The notes under the pieces are model-generated. The model saw nothing but the letters and a program-made list of their open reading frames with translations. It searched no databases and was not told the origin of the DNA. Positions 1 through 11,616 of a stretch of DNA of 64,000 nt are shown one piece after another. Origin of the DNA: Tilletia caries (Eukaryota; Basidiomycota; Exobasidiomycetes; Tilletiales; Tilletiaceae); assembly GCA_032718865.1 (NCBI GenBank), contig JALUTQ010000007.1, positions 2,356,001 to 2,420,000 of the forward strand, written 5' to 3'. The translations under genes and the position numbers were made by a program. How positions within the stretch are numbered: the first letter of the stretch is position 1; the number at the start of each line of letters is the position of its first letter.

Positions 1-1324
1 ACACCTTTGTCGTCCTTTCCAAGATCCACGGCTGGTGGGCCGTCGAGCGTGATCCGGGCGCGGATGGGGAGGGGGACGGGCGGTGGGTCGAGCTTGATCT
101 TCCTGGTTCTAGGGAGGAAGGGAGGGTGAGGGTTAAGGTTGTTAGGACGGGGTGGGTGCCTGCGGGCTGTTTGTTGGAGATGAGCACTCCGCTTGCTGTG
201 GCTGTGCCGGCGGTGAAGGATCGGGTTGACCCCCCGGCTGCACCTGGGGCGGGGACGGGGACGGGAGAAAGTGAAGAGAAGGCAGCAACTCTTCTTCCTG
301 CTGATGGTAGTGCGGAGGAGAGGAAGGACGTCGAGGGCGAAGCCTCATCCTCGAAGACCGCGCCGGACACCACATCATCATCAACAACAACAACAGGGCC
401 TCCCAATCCCAACCCCAACCCCGATCCCGATCCCGATCCCAATGCCGAAGCCGCGGAACCGCAACCGTACATGGCGACCTTCCCCATCCCGCCCGCGCTC
501 ATCACCTCGCCCTCCACACCGGGGATCATGCTGATGGACTACACGAGCCCGCCGGAGGACCGGCTGTCGCTGAGGAAGAACGACCGGTTGAGGGTGTTTA
601 AGCGGTATAGCCATTGGAGCTATTGTGTGCAGGAGGGGGGCAGTCATGGGAGGGGATGGGTGCCGTCGTGGTGTGAGTTTTTGTTTTGCTCTCTTTTTGG
701 GCTCCGATGGTCTGTCTTGTTGCTGACCACTATTTTTCTGTTTTACTGTGCTGGTTTTTTTTTTTTGGGGGGTCATGGGTAGATATCGGTAAGGCGTACT
801 CGGCCTCTTCCTCCGCCAGTAATACATCCGGCTCGCGTCGGCCCACGGGTTCGAGCCGACTCGGTCTCAGCGGCGGCGGCGGTGGTGGTAGTGGAGCTCG
901 AGGCGGACCCTCCTCCTCATCATCATCCCGAAGCGGGATCTCGTCCGCTCTGTCTTCGGCCGGTGCGGCGAACGGGAAGGTCCTCCCTGGATCGTCGTCA
1001 TCATCATCATCAAAGACGAATGGGAATGGGAACGGAGTGGCTGTGTTAGAGTCGAATACGAGCGTCGTCTCTGCTGCGCCTGCAGCAGCAGTAACAGCAG
1101 GCGAGGGGCTGGGCATGGGCGTCTTACCGCGGCCGTTCGTCGCCAGTCCCATTGGAGTGACTGAGAACGGGACCAAGGTGGACGACAGTGGTGGCGGGGT
1201 TGGGGTTGTAGGTGCAGGGGCGGGAGGGGATATTTCGACGGACTCGACTGCTTCGAGTAGTGTGATGAGAATCACCGCGAGGGCGGGGTCGTTATCGGGT
1301 GCTCATGCGGTCCCACTTGAATGA
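1..1324 (+). CDS. SH3-domain protein, C-terminal part (5' cut by window edge)
   Basis: The reading frame is open from base 3. An SH3-like half domain (GWWAVERDP followed by GWVPAGCLLEM) is followed by about 100 residues rich in Ser/Thr/Pro/Asp. A second, complete SH3 follows (LMDYTSPPEDRLSLRKNDRL, then GWVPSW). An intron of 110 nt runs from GTGAGT at 673 to TAG ending at 782. Splicing restores GWVPSWYIGK, the expected SH3 end, and continues in a Ser/Gly-rich low-complexity tail that stops at 1324. Tandem SH3 domains suggest a scaffold for polarity, actin or signalling complexes, but the defining domains lie upstream of the window, so no family name is given. It converges with the TFIIE beta gene, with 274 bp between stop codons. 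Confidence 0.7.
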
Positions 1325-1598
1325 ACGGGACCCATGCGTTTGCAAGCCTTTTGACTTCACTCTGTCTGTCTGTATTTATACTGTACCATTTTTTCTTTGA
1401 ATCGATGGGAGGGGGAATCAGGTCGCCTTGCCGTTGCCATATACCATCCGCCCTCACGCTACGTTTTCCATTTCACGTTCCGCGTTCGTCGAATGCGTTT
1501 GGTTGGATGACAGTTGGGTGGGAAGTATCCGTTTTACAAGTACAAGAGAGAGCTGAAGTCAGTGATGGCGGGGTGCTTTGGGAGGGGTCGAGAAATGT

Positions 1599-2816
1599 TC
1601 ATGGATCCTCCTTGACATAATCCTGAAGGAAGTCGACGCCCGTGTGCGTATTCTGCAAGCGGGCTTGACGTGAGCCGGCTGCGCCGCCGCGTTTGCCCCG
1701 TCCGCGTTTGGCGTTGCCCCGTCCTGCTGATGGGATGGGGCCTGCGGCGGAGGTTTGGGCCGTTAGACCCTCTGTTGGTTGGTGGAGAAGGAAAGGTCAG
1801 GTCTGGAGGTACGGAGCAGGCATGAAATGGAGACTGGAGAGGGGAGGAATTTCTCTTACCTGCTTGGAGTCGGCTGTCCATCTCCGCGTCGTCAGGTACC
1901 TTCTGAGCGTTCCATAGCGTTCGAAATTCTGGGATTGAAAGAGCAACAGAGTAATTTCATTCAAACGGAGCCGGTTCATCTCAAGCTTGGCGTGAACACT
2001 TACCTTCATCCACTCTCCTAACATCCTCCCCCTTCGTCGGATTCCACACCGCATACTTGATAGTCTGATCCTTATTCCGCAAGACCAAGACCTCCCGATC
2101 CTCCGGTGGCTTATGCTTGGCGAGCTCTTCGAGCCCCGCGCGAGCGTCTGGGTAGGACTCGCGGAGCTCTGCGATCTTCATCATGGGTTTGGAACCTTCG
2201 AGGAAGCGGGTGCGGAGGACGTCGACGACGTCGGATGGTTTGCGGATGTCGTAGTCGGGCTGGTTCGATTATGTTACTTTAGCAATTCGTCTGACTTTTG
2301 GAGAGCTGCAGATATAACCACTCTTCACTGACCTTGTAGGACCAGAGGTTGACCTTGGGATCATGGATGACCCGTTCATTCGTCTTGAAGCGTTGGAAGA
2401 GGACGCCATTTTGGTCAAGCAAGCTTGCGAGGTTGTTGGAGAGGGCGAGGTCTTCGAGTCGGACAGGCCCGTTTTGACGCTTCACCAGATGAATGCAGCC
2501 AAAAGGGGAGCAATCAGCAAGCGTATTATGAATAAGAGAGAAAGGCAGTGACTTGTCTACTCACCTTGAGAGCCTCGATGGCACTGAAGAGCTGTGTGGT
2601 TGCGTGGATGCCGGCGCCTGTGTTCTTGGGCTGGCTGTACACCTCTGGCCGACCACTGTTTCCGAACGATGAGAGGACCGCAAGCACAGAGGAATGGCAG
2701 AGTCAGTCTTCAGCTATGCTCCCATGCCTTCGCTCGCTCTCTGGGTTGACGAACCTCATCGTTTGCTCCCTTTCTATCGATTGACGGTCAGATCCAGTGT
2801 AACTAGAGTGCGCCAT
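1599..2816 (-). CDS. TFA2: General transcription factor TFIIE, beta subunit
   Basis: Six exons were modelled on the minus strand: 2816-2755, 2655-2565, 2479-2333, 2259-2004, 1928-1860 and 1771-1599. They sum to 798 nt (265 aa), close to the usual 280-330. The winged-helix core is recognisable: VYSQPK, then an ATTQLFSAIEALK helix, VNLWSYKPDYDIRKPSDVV and MMKIAELRESYPDARAGLEE, followed by LRNKDQTIKYAVWNP. The end NTHTGVDFLQDYVKEDP resembles the family C-terminus. A basic RGNAKRGRGKRGG stretch precedes it. TFIIE beta recruits and regulates TFIIH at Pol II promoters. The first exon and its GTTCGT donor are the weakest part of the model, because the LINE begins only about 80 bp upstream; all other junctions use good GT-AG sites. 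The start is the first ATG in the frame that splices cleanly. Confidence 0.85.
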
Positions 2817-2895
2817 TGAGGCTACGGCTGTGTGCACATCGTGTATCATCCTGCTGATCGCGGGGTGATCACTCTGTCCTTACGAAGGAAGCCTC

Positions 2896-4628
2896 GTGAT
2901 CAGACTTTGGATGGCAAGAACGAGGATCCCTGAGACGAGAGAAGGTGGTAGCAGCAGCACGCGCGTCCGGTGTCCGGCCGCGCGCTGCGCGGGCAAGCCT
3001 GCCCCGCTACACCTTGGCACGCACATCAATCGCGTCCACTCCAGGAGGGACCCACTCCCCATCTCCCAAGCCCTTGCACTAGGCTACAAGGTCTGCGCGC
3101 AGTGCGACAAGTACGTCCTGACTCGACAGCAGTCGCATCACTGCGCAGCAAACCAGCGGCGGACCGAAGGCAACGGCCGCCATCTGAGGTCTCAAACCTC
3201 ATCGATCGGCACCTGGACCTCGCAGGTACAGCCGACACAAGAAAATTCTGTTCAAGCAGCCCCGGGGCGGCCCCCGAGCCACCAGGATCAGCCACAGGAT
3301 GACGACTCGGACAGTGAGTACCACGACGCAGAAGACGCGGAAGACGATGCTCCCGCCGCTCTGAAGGCCAGGTTCGTCAAGCTCGTCCAATTGCCCGGGA
3401 TTGACACCTGCATCCCCATCAGCGCCGTGAAGGAGTGGATTGCGCTCACCCGACGGTTGGCCGAAGCGTACCTGGCCGACCCGACCAGCGAAGAGGCGCT
3501 CTTCAACATTCTTTCGGCGCCAAAGCGCCTCTTCTCGCCATGGCACGATAAACGTGCGCCTGTGAGCACCCTCACAGCGCGCATCAGAGTTTTCCCCGAC
3601 ACACCCTGGCCCAAGGATCCCGCTCTTGTGACCCGAGCTCCCCGCCCGCTGGCTCACGTGGCGGAGCGAGTGCACTCCCAGGTCAAGAAGGGCTTTCTCA
3701 GCAAGGCGGCGAAGCTGCTCGCGGAGAGCTCAACCATCGCGCCGAAGAACCAAGCGACGATGGACGCTCTGCGGGCACTTAATCCCCCAGGCCCCCTCAA
3801 TCCTTTTCCCCTCGAAGGTGGAGCGCCACAGCTCTCAGCTCTGGCAAAGGAGGACGACGAGATTCGAGCGGCAGTGCGCAAGATTGCTCGGGATACGAGC
3901 GGAGGACCCTCCGGTTGGACTCAACCTCTCCTTGCCCTCGCGATGAGAACTGCGGATTTCTGCGCTTTCACCCGCAAGTTGGCGCAACAGATCGCAATGG
4001 GGACCGCACCTGGACGCGACATGCTCTGTGCAGCGGTCATCACGCCTTTGAACAAGGCCAAAGGGGGGGTATCCGACCAATTGCGGTAGGCGACCTCTTT
4101 TTCCGACTCTGCGGCAAACTGGTGCTGGCGGCGGCAAGGACGGATAAAGCACTGCTCCCAGTCCAGCTGGGTGTAGGTTCCAGAGGTGGCTGCGAGCCCC
4201 TTACCCGCTTGGGGGAGCGCATCGTCAGTGGGGAGATCACACACTTCTCCACCTTCACCTTCCTCGACGCCCGCAACGCCTACGGCATCATGTGCCGACG
4301 ACGAATCGCCACTGCGGTAAAGGATTTCTGCCCAGACCTCTACCGCGCCGCCAAGTGGAAGTACAACGAGCCCAGCCAACTCTTCGTGATTGGTAACGAC
4401 GGAGTTGAGATCATACAGTCGTCTCAGGGCCTCCATCAGGGTTGTCCCTTCTCCGCCTTGTTCTTTTTCCGCAGCAGCACGGCCTTTCCTGGTCGATCTG
4501 CAGAAGGAGCTAGGAGAAGGGGCCTTGGTGACGGGTTACATCGACGACATTCCCATCTTCTCGCAGGAGCCAGGGACGCTGAAGAAGGTCATCGATTTTT
4601 ATGGAGGCAGCGAGAGCGGACGGAATAG
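2896..4628 (+). pseudogene. LINE polyprotein, zinc-finger and reverse transcriptase part (frameshifted)
   Basis: Frame 1 from 2896 gives a C2H2-like finger (C-x4-C, later H-x4-H) and a second C-x2-C...H-H-C cluster (CAQCDKYVLTRQQSHHC), then an acidic linker and the N-terminal RT region. At a run of seven G near 4062-4068 the frame moves to frame 3, giving IRPIAVGDLFFRLCGKL and QGLHQGCPFSALFF, the LINE RT motif around QG-P-S. A second shift near 4465 (T-rich) moves to frame 1 with the catalytic GYIDDIPIFSQEP. A third near 4610 leads into the C-terminal part. Each shift is next to a short homopolymer or repeat. The family assignment rests on these motifs only. Confidence 0.7.
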
Positions 4629-5986
4629 ATTATGGGATCCAATTGAATGAGGGTAAATGTGTGGAGAAAACAGTTGACGAGGTTCGGACGGAGGGTTTGG
4701 AGATGTTGGGTACGATGCTGGGTGGCACGGAGGCAAGAAGGACCTTTTTGACGACGAAGATCGACCAGCAGCAAAAAATTCTCAGCAATTTGCAGCTGCT
4801 CCTCGGTCAAGACGCGTACCTCCTTCTCCGTCTCTGCACCCAACACAACCTCCGGCACCTGCTCCGAATTCTCCCGTCCGAAGATCTGCAAGAACTGTGG
4901 GCAAGGCACGACTTCAATCTCCGCCAGCAGCTCCAGATCATCCGGGGCATCAACCAGTTCGAAGGCAGGCACGATCAAGACCTCTTTGCCCTTCCCCTGA
5001 CGCTCGGCGGCTTCGGCGTCCCCCGTTTCCAGGATATCCAACCTCATGCACGAGGCGCGATGACGGAGGCGACGGACGAGATGATAGAAGTCAGGTTTGG
5101 CATTGGAGTGGACGGATTTAGGGTGATCAGGGTGGAGGAGGAGAACCCAGACGGCGGTGAGCAGAGGGCGGACGAGGCAGCACCCGCCAAGCGTCTTACA
5201 TCTCAAAGTCGCCGGTGTCACAAGATGTACGAGGTCAAGCAGGAGCAGCTCATCGAAACGCTGCCCCTTATCCAGGTGGCCGCGGTACTCGAGCACGGCT
5301 CCAGGCTCGGATGCGCATGGGCTTTCGCGATTCCTTTCGACAAGAAACACACACTTTCGGAACGCGATATGCAGGCCTGCTTCCGTATGCGGAGCCTCGT
5401 GGCCACGGCAACCACGTGTGCTAAGTGCACACAGCCGACGCAACACGGACACGACGACGTCTGCAGGCACCGGCTTCAACGACGTACCCTCCGCCACGAC
5501 TTCATCAAGAACCAAGTTGGCCAGGCGTTGGGGCGTGTGCCAGGAACAACGATGATCATCGAACCTCCAGTGAAGTGCGAGAGAAAAGACAGAAGGACCG
5601 ACTTGCGTGTTTCAGGACCGGGCGCCCCAGGTGGAGGAGTCGTTGATTACGACCTCACTTTCATCTCCATGGGAGCGGCCAGTATGCTGAAGCGAACGAT
5701 TGGGGCCAAGGCAATGAAGAAGCAGCAGGAGGATGGCAAGAGGGCAGCTGCTGAGTGGTGTATTAGGGAGGAGTTGGGCAGTGCGGCGAGGGCAAAGGAC
5801 AAGATTTACAAGAAGTGGGTGCCGTCGGCATTCACACCATTGGTATGGTCGCTGGGTGGTTATGAGCATGCAGAGGTCACTAGGACCATGGAACATTGGG
5901 CGGTCATCATTCCTTCCTTCTCCCATATCCTTCAAGTAGCCTCGATTTCTCTGCTGCGCACCCGCGCCATGTCTTTCTGTCTCTAG
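4601..5986 (+). pseudogene. LINE polyprotein, C-terminal thumb, CCHC and nuclease part
   Basis: A 461-residue open stretch in frame 2 continues the RT thumb region (GIDYGIQLNEGKCVEK). Near its centre is a CAKCTQPTQHGHDDVC knuckle (C-x2-C, H, C) followed by a basic RHDFIKNQVGQALG helix. Then come RRTDLRV and DYDLTFIS, which match the R-x-D ... D-hydrophobic pattern of the restriction-like endonuclease of R2-type LINEs. This nuclease would nick target DNA to prime reverse transcription. The segment is intact in itself but separated from the rest by frameshifts. An alternative is a related but unnamed RT family; the nuclease call is by motif only. Confidence 0.6.
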
Positions 5987-6049
5987 ACAGAGAGAGGCGT
6001 TTCCAGGTTTATTTTGTAGCTAGACCGTTTACTCCACGACCACCACAAT

Positions 6050-6694
6050 CACTGTGCCATCCGAGGTAGTTTCCAGTTGGTGGAAACCCCGTGAAAACTC
6101 GATAGTTTTCGCCGCCGAAAACTAAAAAATGCGCAGCAGTTTTCCTACAGTTTTCCTATGTCGAAAACCCTTTGGTGTAGCACGGGCCACCTTATGTAAG
6201 CCTCCTGTAGACCACGCTACCGCGGTGGGGTCAAGCGCTACCACTGCCTGGTCTCAGGGTGTCGCTGCCCAGGCACGGCCTACCCGTGCCACTCGACACA
6301 TCCACACTCACCACTGACAAGTGCATGTCTCAACACAAGTACACACGGGTAGCAATACAGTAATTCCACGGTTTCTGTCGTCAGACATGAGCATCGTTTT
6401 GGTCAGGAAGCAGCTATGAATTTTCTGAGGTTGAAGCCGGTTACCTAGAAACCCTGAGACTGTTGAGCGGGGTCATGCCAATTGGGAAAACCAAGAGGTC
6501 TTTGCCCGGCATCGACCTCCCAGACCCGCTTCAAGTTTCCAAGTACCGAAAACCCTTCGAAAACTGCACAGTATTCGGATCCAAAGAAAACTGCCCGAAA
6601 ACTGGTCTAGTTTCCAGCGCCATGGAAACCCCTTGGAAACTGCGGATTTCCAATTAGTTTCCACCAACTGGAAACTACTTCATTTGGCACAGTG
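6050..6694. mobile_element. CACTA-like MITE with CACTG termini and 3-bp target duplication
   Basis: The left end CACTGTGCCA and right end TGGCACAGTG are inverted. After about six diverged bases both arms continue with the inverted pair GTAGTTTCCAGTTGGTGG. AAT flanks both sides (6047-6049 and 6695-6697), a 3-bp duplication expected for CACTA/EnSpm elements. The interior is crowded with GTTTTC/GAAAAC and GTTTCC/GGAAAC words, like CACTA subterminal repeats. No transposase is present in 645 bp. It sits at the LINE/DIRS boundary. A 3-bp duplication also fits PIF/Harbinger, but the CACT(G) end favours CACTA. Confidence 0.72.
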
Positions 6695-6889
6695 AATCAC
6701 ATTACTCTGTGTGCCTCGTGAGCTCCGGAGTCTTGAGCCGATATATCCGAGACGCTCCGCGTCGACTCGACAAGTCACAGTGGAGTTGGTTGCTCATACT
6801 GACAACCACACAACACTTGCGACTCTGGCTATCGGCTCAAGTCTGGCAACAGGTCCTGGTTCTTCGTTTCGTTTTCGTATACAAGCAAG

Positions 6890-9800
6890 ATGTCGCAAGG
6901 TGGTACCAATCTCGATCGCGCTGTCCTAGCAGCCCAGGAGCTGGCCGACCAAGTGGCCGGCGACATTCGATCCCTCCAAGGTCAGGAACAGCTCGACACA
7001 TACATGCTTCGCATGTCGGAAGGCGCGACACACGCAGAGGCTCTCATTGCTGCACAACAGGCATCGCCGGATTTGGCAACTCGGACGGAATCTCACGGGC
7101 TGGGCGCTAACACTTCGGGCCCCTCAGTTAGGTTCGGCAGCTCCCCGGCCCCCTCGTCTGGAAGGTCTTCCTCAGGTGGAGCCGCGGCGCCTGTCATGTC
7201 CAGGGCTCGGCACGACTATGGGATTTTACGACTATTACGGCTATAGCCTCATACGACTATGAGCGACTATAGTCATAGCCGCTGATAGTCGCACTTACGA
7301 CTATGACTATGACTATGCTCCAGAAAATGTAAGACAATAGTCGCCATAGTCGTCAAAAATCTGGTCTAAAATGGATTTTGCGACTATAGTCGGACAATAG
7401 CTGGACGTCAAGGCTATAGTCGCAGCAAACAATTCGGCTATAGTCCAACTATAGCATGTCATAGTCTGACTATAGCTTGGAGTTACGACTATAGCCGCAG
7501 GCCCGACCGCCACCGCTATAGTCAGACTATGACATCCATTGCCCATGAAACACTATAGCCAGTCATAGTGCGACTATTATCGTTGGATAGTCGAACCATA
7601 GCCTGACTATATCCGATTTTAGATAATGGAAGGCGACCTACACTATTACTATTTATAGTCTGAAATTTGACGTGCAACTATAGTGCGAAAATTATTGTCC
7701 CAAAGTCCGACTATAGTGGCGCACTGGCGTTCCAATTTTGGCTATAGTCACACTATAGTGCAAATTTTTGGCTGCGCCAAAATCCTGCGACTATAGTCGA
7801 CTATGGCACTATAGTCAGACTTGCGACTATGACTATTTCGGATTTTCAAAAAAAGCCTACGACTACGACTATGACTATGCCAAAAAACGTGCGACTATAG
7901 TCGGAGCCGAGCCCTGGTCATGTCCAAGACAGTGGCAGAAGGCTCCCTCTCTCGCTCTGGTGGTGTCGGTCGCGGGGTAAGTCTCTGCAGGTTCAGGTCT
8001 CTGGTTGTGGGAGGTGTTTGGCTCAGGTCTAGGACAGGTCTTGGTTCAGGTACATGCGCAGCATACTCACACATTATGCTTGCTTTTCTCTACGTTGGTT
8101 CAGGCGACTCGCGAAGAAACGACTGGACGGGCCGAATCTTCTGCTACAGGCGCGCTGCGAAGCGCCCTCACAGCTCGCGCCAAAGAGAAGCGGCGGACCC
8201 GGGAACGAGTTCCCACGGGCGAAAGCGAAGGTGCTGGTAGAGGTCAAGCACGGCAACGCACGGAAGGCACAGGAAACGTGCGCGCCGAGTTGGAAGAGGA
8301 GGTGGAAGGTGAGGTTGGATACAAGCAGGTTTCCTCCTCTCGAGCTCGTCAACCAGCCGAAACCCGAGGCCAACCCCGGCAGGAGACTCCCACGCGCACC
8401 CCAAAGGATGCTCTTCTCATGCAGTTCGCTGAGTACTCTCCAAACAGCCGCCAACAACTCCTGGACGCCTTCGCTCGCCTCACTCGTTTTCCGGCAACGT
8501 CAGATGATGCGCATCCATCACCTTCGCCACAAGGCTCCCGCATCCGCCAACAACCCCCCTTGGGGTTGGGTAGTGACTCTCCCCAGGCGTTCGACAGGTC
8601 CCTTTCCAGGGTCAAGGTCCGGGTCCAAGCCCCAGCCCACACATGGGCCACGGACATCAACAGCAGCATTTTCACCTGGGGCAAGGTCAGGAAGGGTTTG
8701 ACCCTCAAGGTACAAATGCTCCTTCTTTCGGCAACCCTCGGTTTAACGAATCGAGCCGAATCCCATCTGGTCTGGTTGGCTCGGGTCCTCATCAAGACTC
8801 GGTACACCCAGGTTACATTCGGGCCAAAACTGTCGGCGACCCCATTGCCACTTTCAATCCACAGGGCATACTGGGTACCTTTCTCCAGCTCCCCGCAGCA
8901 GGCGTGCTCACGAAGATCGCTTCACTGCAATACGTGGCACTCTGGCATTTTACCAAGGAGGGGATGGCTGCTGGTCACGAGAAGGCGGTCTCATATTCGG
9001 AGGCGGGTAGGAAGCTATTGGAGCAGCTGGGATCCTCAGATGCGGCGGTTCCCAAGGCAAAAATCAGAGACGAGTTCATGTCTTTCGAGCTCTTCTACCG
9101 AGCCTCGGCCAATCAGCTAGAGATCACGCGATACCTCGCCGGGGCGGAGCATGACCCGGTCAAGAAGCATATTCTGCTGACGGAGGCGGATGTTTGGGAG
9201 AAGCAGTACAGCCTTGCTATCAAGGCTTCTTCGGACTGGCCGGTGGTCATTCACTACATCGCATCGGTTCGGGAAACCTATTACAAAACTCCGGTGGGTC
9301 TGGGCCGGCTCAGCCCTTTCCTTTGGCAGCCGGCCATTTGGGACAACTCCGAGCGACTGCGTCGGGAAGGAAGGCTCCCTCGGGCGGATGAATACTCACC
9401 GGTGGCAGCCTACCTTCAGCAAGGAAGTACTCACGGACAAGCCGAGTCCAGTACTCAACGTCAATCACAGGGAGGCTCGCGGGGAGGTTCATCTCAGAAG
9501 GCGCGCGGTGGCGGACAGGGTGCTGGCTATGGAGGTTTCCAAGGTCAGGTTGGTGGTGGTGGACACAACACCGGTTGGGGTCCTCCCCGAGGAGGCGGAA
9601 CTCAGCAGGCGCCCTTTCGATCAGGCCCCCAAGTTGATCACCGCACAACTCCGGGGGCACCGTGCACCATATGCGGTCGGACCCAAGCCCAACTCAATCA
9701 CCCATTCAGCTCCTGCCGAGGCACGCAGCAGGTCGGAAGGAGCCCCACGCGACCAGAACGGACCGAGGTCATCTCGTCCGGGTCAGTGATGGAGGATCAA

Positions 9801-9950
9801 TTTGCATGCTCTGGAACAGGGGTATCTGCCCCCGAGCAGAAGCTGGTCAAGCGTGCTGGCAACACGAGTGCTCCCTCTGCGGAGACCAGGGCCATGGGGC
9901 ACACCAATGCCCTCGTTATGGCCCAGGATCTGCGGCCGGAGCTGGCGGCT
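6890..9950 (+). pseudogene. DIRS gag-like ORF, split by a hAT MITE
   Basis: The ATG at 6890 opens MSQGGTNLDRAVLAAQELAD. The frame runs into the MITE at 7201 and, if the MITE plus one 8-bp duplication are removed, continues as PVMSKTVAEGSLSRSGG. A short intron or frame break follows near 7977. A middle region (about 8100-8700, frame 1) is charged and low in complexity. The conserved part (from 8643, frame 3) contains FNPQGILGTFLQLPAAGVL and LTEADVWEKQYSLAIKAS, then a Gly/Gln-rich tail with CTICGRTQAQLNHPFSSC. A classical knuckle CSLCGDQGHGAHQC appears in another frame at about 9860-9900, so at least one frameshift lies there. This would be the nucleocapsid-like protein. Confidence 0.6.
7201..7916. 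mobile_element. Non-autonomous hAT MITE filled with GACTATAGTC words
   Basis: Terminal inverted repeats are CAGGGCTCGG (7201-7210) and CCGAGCCCTG (7907-7916). The 8-bp sequence GTCATGTC is directly duplicated on both sides (7193-7200 and 7917-7924), the hAT signature. Almost all of the 716-bp interior is built from CTATAG, GACTATAG and CTATAGTC words in both orientations at irregular spacing. There is no coding potential. It is inserted in the DIRS gag frame, so it is younger than that element. Confidence 0.9.
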
Positions 9951-11544
9951 CTGCCCCGTCCGCTTGATGCGGATGGGCTGCAGAGTGCTCTCGAGGAGCT
10001 TGGGCTGATGGACGCCTACGGAGAAATAGTGCTAGGCGTCCGGGATGGGTTCGATTTCGGTATTCCGGTGATCCGGGAAACGAAAACCCCTCCCAACCAC
10101 AAGTCGGCGGTGGTCCACAAGGAGGTACTGAAGGGGATCGCAAAGGCAGAGGTGGAGAAAGGTCGGTGGATTGGTCCTTTCTCGCAGCAGGAGGTGGAGA
10201 ACTTGATCGGTCCTTTCCAATAATCCCCAATGGGGGTCATCCCGAAGGCGAACGGCAAGTTTAGGCCGGTACAAGACTTCTCTTTCCCCAGGAACGACTC
10301 TTACGCAAGCATCAACAAGTTCATCGAGTCCGACGAATTCATTACCGGTTGGGACGGGGTCAACGACGCATTCAAGGCCATCAACGACCTTCCCAACAAC
10401 ATACAAGGGGCTACTATGGACGCACAGGAGGCGTTCCGTGCTTGCCCGGCTAGGATCTCACAGCTCCCGGGCATGGTGGTCATGCTAGAGGAGGGGGAGT
10501 TCTACATGGACTTCTTCCTCGGCTTTGGTCTCTCGTCGGCGACAGGCGTCTGGGGGAAGGTGGGAGATTGCACGAAGGCCATCATCGAGGGCAGGTTGGT
10601 GGGGAGGGTGAAGGTGCTGAAGTGGGTGGATGATTTCCTCATCCTTCGGCTCGATCCGTCGGTCACGGTTGAGGATGTTATGCGGGTTACGAAGGACATC
10701 AACTTCCCCTGGAACCCAGCCAAAAACAATCGACTTCTCAGACTCACCAAGGTACATTGGCTGGGTGTTCGACATTGCTCGGCGGAAGGTCATCTTGCCA
10801 CGAGACAAGGCCGACAAGTACAAGGATAGGGCACTGCCTTTCACGGAAGGCGGGAAGCAGTCCTTAAAGGACACCATGAAGCTGCTCGGGTCGCTGCAAC
10901 ACGTCGCCTACGTCTCGAGAGACCTTCGTCCGTGGTTGTCGGAACTCTCGGGGTTCGTTGCTGGTTGGGAGCGGAACAACCCGTTCCAGATGCGGCACGT
11001 GAAGCCGGAGGTACAGAGGGAGGCGGCTAAGTGGGTAGCGGAGCTTTCGCTGGTGCCCTTCGTCCGGTCATTCGCTCGGCCGACTAAGGTCTTCGAGCAG
11101 AAGGTGTGGGTAGACGCCTCCTCTGAATGGGGAATCGGTGTGATCGTGGGTGATGCATGGTCTGCTTGGAGCTGGACCCCGGGTTGGGACGCAGACGGGC
11201 GCAACATCGGTTGGGCTGAGGCAGTTGCATTGGAGCTCGGCCTGCGCGCAGCTCTCGCCTTGGGGGCGCGGGATTCTTTGGTCAAATTCTTTTCGGACAA
11301 CCAAGTGGTCCTGTTCGGCTATAAGCTCGGTCGGTCAAGAGGGAAGCAGGTCAACTCGGTACTGAAGCGGGTGGTGGATCTGGAGAGGGACGAGAAGGTG
11401 AGGTTGGACATTCAGTACGTGGAGTCGGCCAACAACCCGGCCGACGGTCCATCGAGAGGCGTGTTCCCGTCCGGGCCACGTCTACCAGAATTCAAGATCC
11501 CCCCGCTCATCAGCCAGTATGTCAAAGCGGTACGGATCGCTTGA
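9950..11544 (+). pseudogene. DIRS reverse transcriptase-RNase H ORF (one stop, one frameshift)
   Basis: The frame reaches the start of RT and hits TAA at 10221-10223, then resumes in the same frame with MGVIPKANGKFRPVQDFS, so a single point change appears to have made the stop. RT landmarks follow: MDAQEAFRACPARISQLPGM, LGFGLSSATGVWGK and the catalytic VLKWVDDFLILRL. At an A-run near 10722 the frame shifts to frame 1. It then reads DFSDSPRYIGWVFDIARRKV and the RNase H region with VWVDASSEWGIGV, GWAEAVALELGLRAAL, VKFFSDNQVV and ESANNPADGPSRG, which hold the D-E-D-D residues. The protein would copy the element RNA into cDNA. Only two visible lesions suggest a fairly recent death. Confidence 0.75.
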
Positions 11545-11616
11545 CTGGCTGATGAAGGAGCACAGGAGGACGAACAAGCACACGGAGGTCACGGTCTCAC
11601 GGAGAAGGCGAGCTTC

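Larger units (their letters stand above)
2830..6046 (+). mobile_element. Decayed non-LTR retrotransposon (LINE) with restriction-like endonuclease
   Basis: A single-ORF LINE lies between TFIIE beta and the CACTA-like MITE. Domain order is an N-terminal zinc-finger region, reverse transcriptase with YIDD in place of the common YADD, then a CCHC knuckle and a PD-(D/E)XK-like segment. This order is typical of R2/CRE/NeSL-type elements. No poly(A) tail or target duplication could be assigned, so the outer limits are approximate. The coding region changes frame at least three times and the copy is dead. It sits immediately upstream of the TFIIE beta start and may have displaced the native promoter. 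Confidence 0.7.

Noticed and set aside
730..1275. Minus-strand Pro/Asp-rich frame opposite the SH3 gene
   Set aside because: Antisense shadow of low-complexity Ser/Gly codons in the SH3 gene's last exon.
4589..5515. 308-codon open frame on the minus strand
   Set aside because: It is the antisense of the LINE C-terminal region, shows no domain and has shadow-type composition.
7201..7916. CRISPR-like repeat array (also considered at 16860-19400 and 34400-35500)
   Set aside because: Words are short, irregularly spaced and in both orientations, with no constant repeat-spacer unit; the organism is eukaryotic.
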